A DNA stretch of 64,000 nt from Thiopseudomonas alkaliphila (GCF_001267175.1 NZ_CP012358.1:186001-250000); one strand, 5' to 3'. Shown: positions 19,557-29,816, numbered from the stretch's first letter. Notes: generated by a model from the letters alone, not told the origin. Numbers and translations: made by a program.

Positions 19557-20735
19557 TCACTGCGCTAAATACTTCATGCCTTCTTCAAGGCCTTCAATGG
19601 TTAGCGGATACATCTTATCGTCGATTAACTCGCGGGTGAGTTGTGTCGACTGAGTATAGTGCCAAGTATGTTTGGGAAACGGATTCAGCCAAATGAGCTT
19701 TTTAAACTTCTCGGTGAAGCGTTGCATCCACACATAACCCGCTTCTTCGTTCCAGTGCTCAACACTGCCGCCCGCTTGGGTGATTTCGTAAGGGGCCATG
19801 GCTGCATCACCGACGAAAATCACCTTATAGTCACTGCCATACTTATGCAGCAAATCGAAGGTGGAGTAACGCTCGGTGGCGCGGCGGAAGTTATTTTTCC
19901 AGACCGACTCGTAAATAAAGTTATGAAAATAGAAGTAATCCATGTGCTTAAACTCGGTTTTGCACGCAGAAAATAACTCTTCACAGACTTTAACGTGGGC
20001 ATCCATAGAGCCACCAATATCAAATAACACCAGCAACTTAACGGTATTACGTCGCTCAGGGCGCATTTGGATATTTAACAGACCACCGTCTTTGGCGGTG
20101 TGATCAATGGTGCCATGCAGATCAAACTCATCGGCGGCGCCTTGGCGGGCAAACTTACGCAAGCGACGCAGGGCAACTTTAATGTTGCGCGTACCGAGTT
20201 CTACCTGATCATCTAGGTTACGGTATTCCCGCTGATCCCAGACTTTGAGGGCTCGGCCTTGGCGTTTACCGGCATCACCTAGACGAAAGCCCTCAGGGTT
20301 ATACCCACCAGAGCCAAAGGGGCTGGTGCCACCGGTACCAATCCACTTATTGCCGCCTTGGTGCTTATCTTTTTGTTCTTCTAAGCGCTTTTTAAACTCC
20401 TCAATCAGCTTATCTAAGCCGCCTAAGGACTGAATTTGCGCGCGCTCTTCGGGGCTTAGATGGCGTTCAAACTCGCGGCGCAGCCATTCATCTGGAATCA
20501 ACGCCTCAATATGCTGATCAAGGCTTTCAAGCCCTTTAAAGTAGGCAGCAAATGCCCGGTCAAATTTGTCGTAATGACGCTCGTCTTTGACTAAAATCGC
20601 GCGGGATAAGTAGTAAAACTCATCCATATCGGCAAATACCACGTTATGCTTCAGCGCGTTAATTAAGTCTAATAACTCCCGCACTGAAACTGGCACTTTG
20701 GCGGCACGCATTTCATTAAATAAGTTCAATAACAC
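19557..20735 (-). CDS. VWA domain protein, CoxE-like, partner of MoxR ATPase
   Basis: A 392-residue cytoplasmic protein. The N-terminal helical part (1-170) contains MRAAKVPVSVRELLDLINAL, and the C-terminal von Willebrand A-like domain begins near residue 230. The metal-site motif reads LFDIGGSMD, with glycine where the classic DxSxS has its first serine. VFVGDAAM and NPFP follow. Together with the MoxR-type AAA+ ATPase 49 bp upstream it forms the common MoxR/CoxE pair, thought to act as a chaperone that inserts metal or remodels a target complex. The target is unknown. The start is GTG at 20735. Confidence 0.88.
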   Translation of the reverse strand: MLLNLFNEMRAAKVPVSVRELLDLINALKHNVVFADMDEFYYLSRAILVKDERHYDKFDRAFAAYFKGLESLDQHIEALIPDEWLRREFERHLSPEERAQIQSLGGLDKLIEEFKKRLEEQKDKHQGGNKWIGTGGTSPFGSGGYNPEGFRLGDAGKRQGRALKVWDQREYRNLDDQVELGTRNIKVALRRLRKFARQGAADEFDLHGTIDHTAKDGGLLNIQMRPERRNTVKLLVLFDIGGSMDAHVKVCEELFSACKTEFKHMDYFYFHNFIYESVWKNNFRRATERYSTFDLLHKYGSDYKVIFVGDAAMAPYEITQAGGSVEHWNEEAGYVWMQRFTEKFKKLIWLNPFPKHTWHYTQSTQLTRELIDDKMYPLTIEGLEEGMKYLAQ

Positions 20736-20784
20736 CTAAAGGGCCTCGCAAGTCAATGGCTTTGAGCTAAGCGCTAGGCACCCC

Positions 20785-21630
20785 TTAGCGTTGGGTGCGG
20801 CGGCTCATAAAGGCTAAACGTTGCAGCAAGGTCACATCTTGCTCATTTTTTACCAAGGCACCGGCCAGTGGCGGAATGGCTTTGGTGGTATCGCGCTCAC
20901 GCAGCACATCGGCGGTGATATTGTCGGCCATGAGCAGTTTTAACCAGTCCACCAGTTCGCTAGTTGAAGGTTTTTTCTTTAAGCCAGGCACATTACGGAT
21001 ATCAAAGAACACTTCTAAGGCTTCGTTAACCAATTCTTGGCTAATGCCTGGGTAGTGTACGTCGACAATTTTTTGCAGAGTATCGCGATCAGGGAAGGCA
21101 ATGTAATGGAAGAAGCAGCGACGCAAGAAGGCATCGGGTAATTCTTTTTCGTTATTCGAAGTGATAATAATAATCGGGCGGTTTTTGGCTTTAATGGTTT
21201 CATCGGTCTCGTAGACGTAGAATTCCATTTTATCGATTTCTTGCAGCAGGTCGTTGGGGAACTCGATATCGGCTTTATCGATTTCATCAATCAGCAAAAT
21301 AACGCGCTTATCGGCTTCAAAGGCTTCCCACAACTTGCCCTTATTGATGTAGTTACGCACATCGTGAACTTTTTCTGAGTTAAGCTGAGAATCGCGCAAA
21401 CGGCTGACCGCATCGTACTCATAGAGTCCTTGATGGGCTTTGGTGGTGGATTTGATATGCCAAGTAATTAACTCGGTATCAAAGGCTTCGGCTAATTGTT
21501 CAGCCAGCATGGTTTTACCGGTTCCTGGCTCACCTTTAACCAGTAACGGACGCTGCAAAGTAATGGCTGCGTTAACCGCCAGTTTAAGATCTTCGGTTGC
21601 CACATAGGATTCTGTGCCAGCAAACTTCAT
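20785..21630 (-). CDS. MoxR-family AAA+ ATPase
   Basis: A 281-residue AAA+ protein with Walker A GEPGTGKT (near residue 34) and Walker B VILLIDEIDKAD. A sensor region follows (IIITSNNEKELPDAFLRRCF), then a small helical lid with KKKPSTSELVDWLK. MoxR ATPases work with VWA proteins to mature or remodel other complexes; the VWA partner is the next gene. I chose the ATG at 21630 (MKFAGTESYVA) because GAGG lies 6 bases upstream. A longer frame adds 15 residues without similarity. Confidence 0.93.
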   Translation of the reverse strand: MKFAGTESYVATEDLKLAVNAAITLQRPLLVKGEPGTGKTMLAEQLAEAFDTELITWHIKSTTKAHQGLYEYDAVSRLRDSQLNSEKVHDVRNYINKGKLWEAFEADKRVILLIDEIDKADIEFPNDLLQEIDKMEFYVYETDETIKAKNRPIIIITSNNEKELPDAFLRRCFFHYIAFPDRDTLQKIVDVHYPGISQELVNEALEVFFDIRNVPGLKKKPSTSELVDWLKLLMADNITADVLRERDTTKAIPPLAGALVKNEQDVTLLQRLAFMSRRTQR

Positions 21631-21789
21631 ACAAAACCTCATACACATAAAGGCGTTAAAGCGCCAATCAATCAACAGGAAAGCCCAAACTATACGTGGC
21701 TTGGGCTAAAAAGTGAACGCGCAGCGCTTTTTAGTCACGCTAACCTACGCTGTAGCCAGACCTGCTTGCTGGGTTTAGTCCAGGACAGC

Positions 21790-23103
21790 TTAGTACTGGT
21801 ACAGAACAAGGGATTGGGCCAGATTCCAGTGGGTAAAGATCAGTAAACTGAAGACCATTACCGCCCCGACAATTGACCACTGGCGCTTATCTAAAGCGGC
21901 CATCGGTTGCTCCCACTGCATAATGGCTAACCACACAGCGCTGCTTAAGCTAGCTAAAATGGCCCCAGCAATCACATCAGTCGGCCAGTGGGCACCCAAA
22001 TAAACCCTAGAAATCGCAATTAGGCACGCTGGCACTGCGGCAATTGCTAGCCAAATTAAACGGCCGCGGGGGATTTGCTCGCGTCCGGCTAAAACCCCCA
22101 GCGCTAAACATAAGGCAAAGCCTGCGGCGGTGTGGCCACTAGGAAAACTAAAGCCCGATAAAGGCTCAAGCAGCAACTCGGGGCGGGGCCGGGTGATTAG
22201 GTGCTTAAGCAAGGTGTTAAGCACAGTGGCGCTTAAGGTAACCAAGCCCACATATAAAGCAGCGCGATACCGTTTTAACAGCCAGAGGGTGCTGCAAATT
22301 AATCCAATTAACGGCACCTGGGTTTGGATATCGGCCAGTTTCGTCAGTTGCACCATGAACCGATCCAGCCCGCTGGAGCGAATCAGTTGTAATGATTGAT
22401 GCAGATGAAGATCAAACACGGCCAGATAACGCCAGCCAATCACCAATGCCAGTAAGCTCAACAAACAGGCAATGGCGGCCGTAATACTGGCCCAGCGGTG
22501 CTGGCGTAGACTGCCGTAGCTGGCCAAACCAATTAAGCAGCAAACAATAGTTAATACGCTAAGTGCTTCCGGCCAAAAGTGTTCGGGGGTCGGGTGATCT
22601 AAGGCGGCTCCCACTAACCAACCAGGCACTGAGTAGGCGATCGCCCAGCCTAGTGCTGCCAGCAAACTGATCGCGATAAACTTAGCTTTAGACATATCCA
22701 ACATGCCAGCAGTCATTGGCAAAATAGGCCGCAAAGGCCCAATAAATCGGCCAATCAATAAGCTAATAGCCCCAAAGCGCTCGAAATAAACTTGGGCATG
22801 GCTTAGCCATTCAGGGTGGGTACGAATTAACGGAAGCTTAGCAATGCTGGTTTTAAAACGCTGGCCAAACCAAAACGATAGGATGTCGCCTAGTAAACCG
22901 CCTAGCCAGGCAGCAGCAATCACTTGCCACAGGGGTAGCTGATGAGCACCGGCGAGCGCGGTGATCGCCATCATCAAGACGACGCCGGGCAGAATAATAC
23001 CGACTAAAGCCAAGCACTCTAAAAAAGCCACGATAAAAATACTTAAATGCAGCCAATGCGGGTTAGCACTTAGCCAAGCGGTAAGGGGGTCAAGCATACT
23101 CAT
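21790..23103 (-). CDS. DedA-PAP2 fusion: lipid flippase domain plus phosphatase domain
   Basis: A 437-residue polytopic membrane protein with two recognisable domains. Residues 1-170 are DedA/SNARE-associated (FLEC near 30 and GRFIGPLRPILPMTAG at 118-133). Residues about 200-400 are PAP2 phosphatase with all three motifs intact: KHLITRPRP (300-308), PSGH (321-324) and SR...H...D (365-376). Some DedA proteins flip undecaprenyl phosphate and some PAP2 proteins dephosphorylate undecaprenyl diphosphate, so the fusion could do both. That substrate is inferred. The 5' end overlaps the glycosylase stop by 14 bp. Confidence 0.9.
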   Translation of the reverse strand: MSMLDPLTAWLSANPHWLHLSIFIVAFLECLALVGIILPGVVLMMAITALAGAHQLPLWQVIAAAWLGGLLGDILSFWFGQRFKTSIAKLPLIRTHPEWLSHAQVYFERFGAISLLIGRFIGPLRPILPMTAGMLDMSKAKFIAISLLAALGWAIAYSVPGWLVGAALDHPTPEHFWPEALSVLTIVCCLIGLASYGSLRQHRWASITAAIACLLSLLALVIGWRYLAVFDLHLHQSLQLIRSSGLDRFMVQLTKLADIQTQVPLIGLICSTLWLLKRYRAALYVGLVTLSATVLNTLLKHLITRPRPELLLEPLSGFSFPSGHTAAGFALCLALGVLAGREQIPRGRLIWLAIAAVPACLIAISRVYLGAHWPTDVIAGAILASLSSAVWLAIMQWEQPMAALDKRQWSIVGAVMVFSLLIFTHWNLAQSLVLYQY

Positions 23104-23839
23104 AGGAGGGGGTCACCGTATAATCTAAGCCTTCTAGCTGACCACGGCGCAGCGGATTTTGGGTGGCAAAACGTGCAAAGTCGGCATCTACAAAGCGGTA
23201 AAACAAATGCTCATCTCGTCCTTGAGGAATTCCTAAGCGGCGAGTACGAATAATCTGTGAGGGAAGCAGACCACAATCTTCAACAAAAAGTCGCTGGTAA
23301 TCAAATGCCTGAGCGTCCCATTCAGGTACGGTTAAGCCTAAGCTCCTACACAGCAAAGTTTGTCCGGCGCATAATCGCTCCTTGGGACGTGGGCCTGAGG
23401 CGGGATTGGCCGGTGGATTATTGGCTTGCATTTGTGGCAAGCACAGCGCTTGGGGCGAGGCCTGATCAAAGTAAGGAAAGCCGGATTTAATCAGCACCGC
23501 ATTGCCAGGGCCTTGGGCGCTAAAGTTGATCGAATCCTTGCCCCGAGCGTAGTACATATAAATAGTGCCGCCTGGCATAAACAGTGCTTTGCGTTTTTCG
23601 GTGTAGCCCAAGGAGGAGTGGCTGCCTTTCTCGGCCAAATAGTAGGCTTCGGTTTCAATGATGCGTGCACTCAACCACAGACCGGATGGATGCTTAAAGC
23701 GAATGACACAGCCCAGCAAATCTTGGGCCAAGCGTTGTGCGTCGCGCTGAAAAAAGCCAGCGGCTAGGGGATAAGCCGTCCAGGGTAAAGCATTTGCAGC
23801 GAGGATTTGGGGGAAACGTTGATAGTGCGGACGAGTCAA
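23090..23839 (-). CDS. DNA-3-methyladenine glycosylase (AAG/MPG family)
   Basis: A 249-residue homolog of the mammalian-type alkyladenine glycosylase, which excises alkylated purines such as 3-methyladenine in base-excision repair. Family blocks seen: AQDLLGCVIRFKHPSGLWLSARIIETEAYY, KGSHSSLGYTEKRKALFMPGGTIYMYYARG, NAVLIKSG and GPGNAV-type loops, and late RLGIPQG. It is divergent from proA with 144 bp between them. Its stop overlaps the DedA-PAP2 start, suggesting co-transcription though not a shared function. Confidence 0.92.
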   Translation of the reverse strand: MTRPHYQRFPQILAANALPWTAYPLAAGFFQRDAQRLAQDLLGCVIRFKHPSGLWLSARIIETEAYYLAEKGSHSSLGYTEKRKALFMPGGTIYMYYARGKDSINFSAQGPGNAVLIKSGFPYFDQASPQALCLPQMQANNPPANPASGPRPKERLCAGQTLLCRSLGLTVPEWDAQAFDYQRLFVEDCGLLPSQIIRTRRLGIPQGRDEHLFYRFVDADFARFATQNPLRRGQLEGLDYTVTPSYEYA

Positions 23840-23983
23840 GGTAGAGGAGGCTCCTAGTCAGCGGTGAACCGGTAAAAAAGATCAGTTTTGTAGGGCATAG
23901 ACCGAGGATAAACTCTTTTGTGCGTTTCCTGTTGTACATGGCTATAATCCCAGCTCCGATCACCTTGAGATGAGAGTTAATCC

Positions 23984-25261
23984 ATGACTGAGTCCGTTCT
24001 CGATTATATGCAGCGTTTAGGTCAAAGTGCACGCTTGGCTTCACGGGTATTAGCTACGGCACCCACCGCGCAAAAAAATCAGGCGCTCTTGGCCGCAGCC
24101 ACTGCGTTAGATAAAGCCCGTGAGCAGGTCTTAGCGGCCAATGCCGAAGATATGGCCAAAGGCCGTGAGAACGGATTAGACGAAGCTATGCTAGATCGTT
24201 TAATGCTTAATGATGCACGGATTGATGGCATGATCGAAGGCTTACAGCAAGTGGCGAGCCTGCCTGACCCGATTGGTGAAATTCAGGATATGCGCTATGT
24301 GCCCTCAGGCATTCAGTTGGGCAAAATGCGGGTGCCGTTAGGGGTGATAGGTATTATTTATGAGTCGCGGCCCAACGTGACCATGGAAGCCGCTAGTCTG
24401 TGTTTAAAATCCGGTAATGCCACTATTTTGCGCGGCGGCTCTGAAGCGATTCACTCCAACCAAGCGATTGCCCAGTGTATCAGCCAAGGTTTAGCTGCCG
24501 CAGGTTTACCAGAAGCAGCGGTGCAGGTAGTAGAGACCACTGATCGTGCGGCGGTGGGGGCAATGATTACCATGCCTGAATACGTGGATGTGATAGTGCC
24601 ACGCGGTGGTAAAGGTTTGGTTGAGCGGATTAATCGTGATGCGAAAGTGCCAGTGATTAAGCACCTTGATGGGGTGTGCCATGTTTACATTGATCAGGCG
24701 GCAGATGACGCTAAAGCGATTCGAATTGCTGATAACGCCAAAACTCAACGCTACGCGCCTTGCAATGCCATGGAAACCCTATTGGTTCATCCCAGTAAGG
24801 TTGATAGCGTGTTACGGCCTTTGGCCGAGCTGTTGCTCAATAAAGGGGTAGAGCTACGGGTGTGCCCAAGAACCATGGCACTGTTAGCTGATCAATATGG
24901 GCCGGCCTTAACGGCAGCCAGTGACGAGGATTGGTACGCCGAATACAACGCACCGATTTTAGCGATTAAACTGGTGGATGATTTACAAGCGGCCATTGAG
25001 CATATTAACCACTTTGGTTCACACCACACGGATACCATAGTGACGGAAAACTTTACCGATGCGCGCCACTTTTTAACCGCAGTGGATTCCAGCTCGGTGA
25101 TGATTAACGCCTCTACGCGCTTTGCCGATGGCTTTGAGTATGGGTTAGGCGCAGAGATTGGCATCTCTACCGATAAACTGCATGCCCGTGGTCCGGTTGG
25201 CTTGCTGGGGTTAACCAGTGAGAAGTACGTGGTCTTTGGTGATGGACACATTCGTGGCTAA
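23984..25261 (+). CDS. proA: Gamma-glutamyl phosphate reductase
   Basis: ProA reduces gamma-glutamyl phosphate to glutamate semialdehyde with NADPH in proline synthesis. The 425-residue aldehyde-dehydrogenase-fold protein has [34 protein letters not shown] and [13 protein letters not shown], which carries the catalytic cysteine, followed by [12 protein letters not shown] and TTAATCC precede the ATG. It opens the long plus-strand run found in Pseudomonas and overlaps nadD by 20 bp at its 3' end. Confidence 0.97.
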   Translation: MTESVLDYMQRLGQSARLASRVLATAPTAQKNQALLAAATALDKAREQVLAANAEDMAKGRENGLDEAMLDRLMLNDARIDGMIEGLQQVASLPDPIGEIQDMRYVPSGIQLGKMRVPLGVIGIIYESRPNVTMEAASLCLKSGNATILRGGSEAIHSNQAIAQCISQGLAAAGLPEAAVQVVETTDRAAVGAMITMPEYVDVIVPRGGKGLVERINRDAKVPVIKHLDGVCHVYIDQAADDAKAIRIADNAKTQRYAPCNAMETLLVHPSKVDSVLRPLAELLLNKGVELRVCPRTMALLADQYGPALTAASDEDWYAEYNAPILAIKLVDDLQAAIEHINHFGSHHTDTIVTENFTDARHFLTAVDSSSVMINASTRFADGFEYGLGAEIGISTDKLHARGPVGLLGLTSEKYVVFGDGHIRG

Positions 25262-25898
25262 ACGCATTGGCTTGCTCGGTGGCACCTTTGATCCGGTGCA
25301 TATCGGGCATTTGCGTAGTGCGCTTGAGGTGGCCGAAGCCTATAAGCTTGATGAGCTGCGTTTGATCCCCAGTGCCCAGCCGCCGCACCGTGAAACGCCG
25401 ATGGTGAGTGCTGAGCAACGCTTAGCCATGGTGCAATTAGCGGTGGCTAAGGTGCCGGTGTTGACGGTGGATGATCGTGAATTAAAACGAAATAAACCCT
25501 CGTGGACCATAGATACCTTGCTATCATTGCGCGCTGAACTGGCAACTGATGATCAACTGCTATTGCTGTTAGGGTGGGATGCCTTTTGTGGCTTACCCAG
25601 CTGGCATCAGTGGCAGGCACTGTTAACCCATTGCCACATTGTGGTGTTGCAGCGGCCAGATGCCGATACTGAAGCACCGCAAGTGCTTAAAGATTTGGTA
25701 GCGGCCAAATCGGTGGCTAATGTGAATGCTTTGCAGGGTGCCAGTGGGCAAATAGCCTTTGTCTGGCAAACCCCCTTGGCTATTTCCGCCACCCAGATTC
25801 GCCAGCGTTTAGCTGCTGGGCAATCGGCCCAATTTCTGGTGCCCGATGCCGTATTAGACTATATCGATACCCATCGCCTGTATCGGGCGGTGACTTAA
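25242..25898 (+). CDS. nadD: Nicotinate-nucleotide adenylyltransferase
   Basis: NadD joins ATP to nicotinate mononucleotide to give deamido-NAD. The 218-residue product shows the nucleotidyltransferase motif [39 protein letters not shown] and the late [10 protein letters not shown] (ISxTxxR). I use the ATG at 25242, inside the proA 3' end; GTG at 25254 is an alternative. Pseudomonas has the same proA-nadD-rsfS order. Confidence 0.95.
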   Translation: MDTFVAKRIGLLGGTFDPVHIGHLRSALEVAEAYKLDELRLIPSAQPPHRETPMVSAEQRLAMVQLAVAKVPVLTVDDRELKRNKPSWTIDTLLSLRAELATDDQLLLLLGWDAFCGLPSWHQWQALLTHCHIVVLQRPDADTEAPQVLKDLVAAKSVANVNALQGASGQIAFVWQTPLAISATQIRQRLAAGQSAQFLVPDAVLDYIDTHRLYRAVT

Positions 25899-25916
25899 TT
25901 TAGAGAAAGAGAATTT

Positions 25917-26279
25917 ATGCAAACTGAGCAACTGGTTGAAATCGTAGTAGACGCCTTAGAAGAGTTAAAAGGCAAAGACATTACGGTAATTAATGTTCGG
26001 GGTAAAACCAGTGTGACTGATGTAATGGTGATCGCGAGCGGTGCTTCTAACCGTCAAGTTAAAGCCATGGCTGAGAACGTACTGGAAAAAGTTAAAGCCC
26101 AAGGGGTAAAACCTTTAGGTAACGAAGGGTTAAGCGAAGGCGAGTGGGCCTTACTGGATCTGAATGACGTGGTGGTGCATGTCATGCAACCGGCTACCCG
26201 TGAGTTTTATGACTTAGAGCGCCTGTGGCAAGGTACGGCTGAAAGTCGCGAGCAACAGGCTGAAGTGAGCCAGTCTTAA
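25917..26279 (+). CDS. rsfS: Ribosome silencing factor RsfS
   Basis: A 120-residue DUF143 protein that binds uL14 on the 50S subunit and blocks 30S joining when nutrients are short. [44 protein letters not shown] and [10 protein letters not shown] are family landmarks. A GAAAGAGA Shine-Dalgarno-like stretch precedes the ATG. The stop overlaps the rlmH start in TAATG, so the two are translationally coupled. Confidence 0.96.
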   Translation: MQTEQLVEIVVDALEELKGKDITVINVRGKTSVTDVMVIASGASNRQVKAMAENVLEKVKAQGVKPLGNEGLSEGEWALLDLNDVVVHVMQPATREFYDLERLWQGTAESREQQAEVSQS

Positions 26280-26746
26280 TGCGGATTCGGCTAATTGCAG
26301 TGGGCGGTAAAATGCCGCGCTGGGTAGAAATGGGCTGGCAAGAGTACGTAAAACGCTTGCCCCCAGAAATTACCCTTGAGCTGGTGGAAATTCCACTCTC
26401 GACTCGCGGTAAAAATGCTGATGTGCAGCGCCTGATTCGTCAAGAAGGTGCGGCCATGCTGGCTAAGGTACAGCCCGGCGAGCGGGTGGTGACCTTGGAA
26501 GTAGAAGGCAAACCCTGGAGTACCGAGCAATTAGCCGAGCAACTAGATGCTTGGCGCTTGGATGCACGCACGGTGAACTTAATGGTGGGTGGCCCTGAGG
26601 GCTTGGCGCCTGAAGTCTGTGCTAAAAGCGAGCAGCGCTGGTCGTTGTCGCCATTAACGTTGCCCCATCCGCTGGTGCGGGTGTTGTTAGGTGAGCAAAT
26701 CTATCGAGCATGGACCGTTCTAGCGGGACATCCTTACCACAAATAA
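26279..26746 (+). CDS. rlmH: 23S rRNA pseudouridine-1915 N3-methyltransferase
   Basis: RlmH is a SPOUT methyltransferase that methylates pseudouridine 1915 in helix 69 of 23S rRNA, acting on assembled 70S ribosomes. The 155-residue length is standard. The trefoil-knot SAM site is seen in [13 protein letters not shown], with [23 protein letters not shown] at the C-terminus. The start shares bases with the rsfS stop. Confidence 0.97.
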   Translation: MRIRLIAVGGKMPRWVEMGWQEYVKRLPPEITLELVEIPLSTRGKNADVQRLIRQEGAAMLAKVQPGERVVTLEVEGKPWSTEQLAEQLDAWRLDARTVNLMVGGPEGLAPEVCAKSEQRWSLSPLTLPHPLVRVLLGEQIYRAWTVLAGHPYHK

Positions 26747-26770
26747 TCACTAGCCGAAGATGAGTGCTGC

Positions 26771-28660
26771 ATGACGTCTCCGATTCGCTTAAAAGATCAT
26801 GAGCGAGATGCCAGGTTAATTGGTCAGCGATTAGCCATAGGGGCAGGCTTGGTGGTAGTAGTGCTGGTGATACTGCTGGCGCGGATGTATTACTTGCAGG
26901 TCATTCAGTATGAGCATCATTCAACCCTAGCTGAAAACAATCGGATTCATGTGCAGCCTTTGCCGCCCGCCCGGGGCTTAATTTATGACCGCAATGGCGT
27001 CATTCTGGCTGATAATCGCCCAAGTTTTAGTTTAACGCTGACCCGTGAGCGGGCCGGTGACTGGCCGGCGGTATTAGATACCTTGGTTGAGGTGTTAGAG
27101 CTGACGGAAGAAGACCGTGAACTGTTTGAGCGTCGGGTACGCCAAGGGCGGCGCGCTTTTGAGCCGATTCCGATTCTATTTGAGCTAGATGAGCAGCAAA
27201 TTGCCTTAATTGCGGTTAATCAGTTTCAGTTGCCGGGGGTCGAGGTGGATGCCAAGCTGGTGCGAACTTACCCGCAAAAAGAGCATTTTGCCCACTCGGT
27301 GGGTTATGTTGGGCGGATTAATGAGCAAGACCTCAAACGTATTGATAATGTGGCCTACAGCGGCACTCACCATATCGGTAAAACCGGCCTTGAGCGTTTT
27401 TATGAAGAGCAGTTACATGGGCAAGTGGGCTACGAAGAGGTAGAGACCAACGCCCGAGGGCGAGTACTGCGGGTACTCAATCGAGTCGAGGCGGTTTCTG
27501 GCCAAGACTTACATCTAACCCTTGACGTTAAGTTACAAGAAGCCGCCGAGAAAGCCTTAGCTGATCGTCGTGGGGCGATTGTGGTGATTGAGGTTAACAC
27601 CGGTGAAGTGTTGGCCATGGTCAGTCAGCCAAGCTTTGATCCTAACCCGTTTGTTACTGGCATTGGTTTTAAAGCCTATGCTGAGCTGCGCGATTCGCCA
27701 GACCAACCACTGTATAACCGTATTTTACGCGGGCTGTACCCGCCAGGCTCGACCATTAAACCGATGGTCGCTGCCGCTGCTTTAGATGCGGGGGTGATCA
27801 CTGGCACCAGTCGGGTGTTTGATCCTGGATTTTATCAGCTGCCCAATAACAGCCATAAATTTCGTAACTGGAACCGCTGGGGCGATGGCTGGGTGAGTTT
27901 GGATTTAGCCTTAGCCCGCTCCAATGATACCTATTTTTATGACTTAGCCCACCGTATGGGGGTTGATCGCTTACATGAATATATGACTCGCTTTGGTTTT
28001 GGTCGGCGGGTAGCTTTGGATATGTTTGAAGAGACTGGCGGCATTATGCCGTCTCGGGAATGGAAGCGCGCCCGGTTTAAGCAGGTATGGTACCCGGGAG
28101 AAACCCTGATTTTAGGCATTGGTCAGGGTTATATGCTGTCGACGCCATTGCAGTTGGCCCAAGCGACGGTATTGATGGCAACCAATGGGGTGTGGCGGCG
28201 TCCGCGCTTAGCCCGTTTAATTGGTGATCAAGCACCGGTAGATCCCGAACCAATTGCTGATATTGTGTTTAAAGACGCTAGCAGCTGGACTTTAGCTAAG
28301 CGCGGTATGGAATCAGTAGTACATGGTGCGCGGGGGACAGCACGTAAGGTTGGGCAAAATGCCGCCTATCGGATTGCCGGTAAAAGTGGTACTGCCCAGG
28401 TAGTAGCGATTAAGCAGGGCGAGCGGTATAACCGCAACAAATTAAATGAGCGTCACCGTGACCATGCGCTATTTGTCGCCTATGCACCAGCGGATCGTCC
28501 TGAAATTGCCGTGTCGGTGATGATTGAAAATGGTGAGTCAGGCTCAGGGGTGGCGGGGCCAGTGGCAAAGCAAGTCATGGATGCTTGGCTATTAGATGCT
28601 AGGGGGCAATTAAAGGAAGCGTTTCGCCAGCCACGTACTCCAGCTGAGGTGCAGCCATGA
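26771..28660 (+). CDS. mrdA: Penicillin-binding protein 2
   Basis: PBP2 is the elongasome transpeptidase that cross-links lateral-wall peptidoglycan with RodA. The 629 residues comprise a short cytoplasmic tail, one membrane anchor (about 20-45), and a pedestal with PARGLIYDRNGVILADNRPSF. The transpeptidase domain has PPGSTIKPM (active-site serine), an SxN-type RSNDTYFYD and KSGTA. An ATGA overlap joins it to rodA, its functional partner. Confidence 0.97.
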   Translation: MTSPIRLKDHERDARLIGQRLAIGAGLVVVVLVILLARMYYLQVIQYEHHSTLAENNRIHVQPLPPARGLIYDRNGVILADNRPSFSLTLTRERAGDWPAVLDTLVEVLELTEEDRELFERRVRQGRRAFEPIPILFELDEQQIALIAVNQFQLPGVEVDAKLVRTYPQKEHFAHSVGYVGRINEQDLKRIDNVAYSGTHHIGKTGLERFYEEQLHGQVGYEEVETNARGRVLRVLNRVEAVSGQDLHLTLDVKLQEAAEKALADRRGAIVVIEVNTGEVLAMVSQPSFDPNPFVTGIGFKAYAELRDSPDQPLYNRILRGLYPPGSTIKPMVAAAALDAGVITGTSRVFDPGFYQLPNNSHKFRNWNRWGDGWVSLDLALARSNDTYFYDLAHRMGVDRLHEYMTRFGFGRRVALDMFEETGGIMPSREWKRARFKQVWYPGETLILGIGQGYMLSTPLQLAQATVLMATNGVWRRPRLARLIGDQAPVDPEPIADIVFKDASSWTLAKRGMESVVHGARGTARKVGQNAAYRIAGKSGTAQVVAIKQGERYNRNKLNERHRDHALFVAYAPADRPEIAVSVMIENGESGSGVAGPVAKQVMDAWLLDARGQLKEAFRQPRTPAEVQP

Positions 28661-29796
28661 ATCGTAATTTTGATCGTTATTTACCTGAAGGTGATGTGTT
28701 ATTGCGTCATCGTAGCTGGTTAGCGCGTTTACACATTGATGGTTGGCTTTTATTGTTATTGCTGATCTTGGTCTGTGCCGGTCTGTTTGTGTTGTATTCA
28801 GCTGGCAGTAAAAACACTGACTTATTGGTTAAGCAAGCGGTTTCTTTTGGTTTTGGCATAGCCTTAATGCTGGCTATCGCTCAGTTTGAGCCGCGTTTTT
28901 TAGCTCGCTGGAGTCTTTTGGGGTACGGCATAGGGGTAGCGTTGTTAGTGGTGGTAGAAGTCATGGGGCACAATGCCATGGGGGCTACCCGCTGGATTAA
29001 CATTCCTGGAGTGGTTCGTTTCCAGCCAGCAGAGCTAATGAAGGTGGTAATGCCAATTACTATTGCTTGGTACATTTCGCAATACAATTTACCGCCACGT
29101 TTTAAACATTTACTGGTTTCATTGGTCTTGATCGCCGTGCCTTTTGCTTTAATTGCTCGGCAACCAGACTTAGGTACAGCACTTTTGATCTCAGCCTCTG
29201 GGATTTTTGTGTTGTTTTTAGCCGGTTTGCGCTGGCAGTGGATTGTTTCAGCAGTTGCCGCGGTAGTGCCTCTTGCTGTTATCATGTGGCTGTTTTTTTT
29301 ACGCAGTTATCAGAAGCAGCGGGTACTCACTTTTTTAAATCCTGAGTCGGATCCTTTAGGCAGTGGCTGGAATATTATTCAGTCGAAAGCCGCGATTGGC
29401 TCAGGTGGAATTTGGGGTAAAGGTTGGCTGCATGGTACTCAATCACATTTGGATTTTTTACCTGAAAGTCATACCGACTTTATTGTGGCAGTGCTAGGCG
29501 AAGAGTTTGGCTTGGTAGGGATTGTGTTGTTGTTGGCGGTTTATGCGTTAATTATTTTTCGCGGGTTGCGGATTGCTCAACAGGCACAAACCTTGTTTGG
29601 CAAGTTATTGGCCGGTTCTATTACCCTGACGTTCTTTGTTTATGTGTTGGTAAATATTGGTATGGTAAGTGGCTTATTGCCTGTAGTGGGTGTGCCATTA
29701 CCTTTTATTAGTTACGGTGGTACTTCTATTGTGACGCTCTTAGCGGGCTTTGGCTTGTTAATGGCAGTGCACACTCACCGTAAATGGATTACGTAA
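28657..29796 (+). CDS. rodA: Rod-shape SEDS glycosyltransferase RodA
   Basis: RodA polymerises lipid II glycan strands together with PBP2. The 379-residue product is a ten-helix SEDS protein with RQPDLGTALLI, FLPESHTDFIVAVLGEEFGLVG (SEDS loop) and VGVPLPFISYGGTS near the C-terminus. The start codon overlaps the mrdA stop (ATGA). The gene order mrdA-rodA-mltB-rlpA-dacA matches Pseudomonas. Confidence 0.97.
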   Translation: MNRNFDRYLPEGDVLLRHRSWLARLHIDGWLLLLLLILVCAGLFVLYSAGSKNTDLLVKQAVSFGFGIALMLAIAQFEPRFLARWSLLGYGIGVALLVVVEVMGHNAMGATRWINIPGVVRFQPAELMKVVMPITIAWYISQYNLPPRFKHLLVSLVLIAVPFALIARQPDLGTALLISASGIFVLFLAGLRWQWIVSAVAAVVPLAVIMWLFFLRSYQKQRVLTFLNPESDPLGSGWNIIQSKAAIGSGGIWGKGWLHGTQSHLDFLPESHTDFIVAVLGEEFGLVGIVLLLAVYALIIFRGLRIAQQAQTLFGKLLAGSITLTFFVYVLVNIGMVSGLLPVVGVPLPFISYGGTSIVTLLAGFGLLMAVHTHRKWIT

Positions 29797-29816
29797 ACTG
29801 ATTTAAGGTTTTGTTA

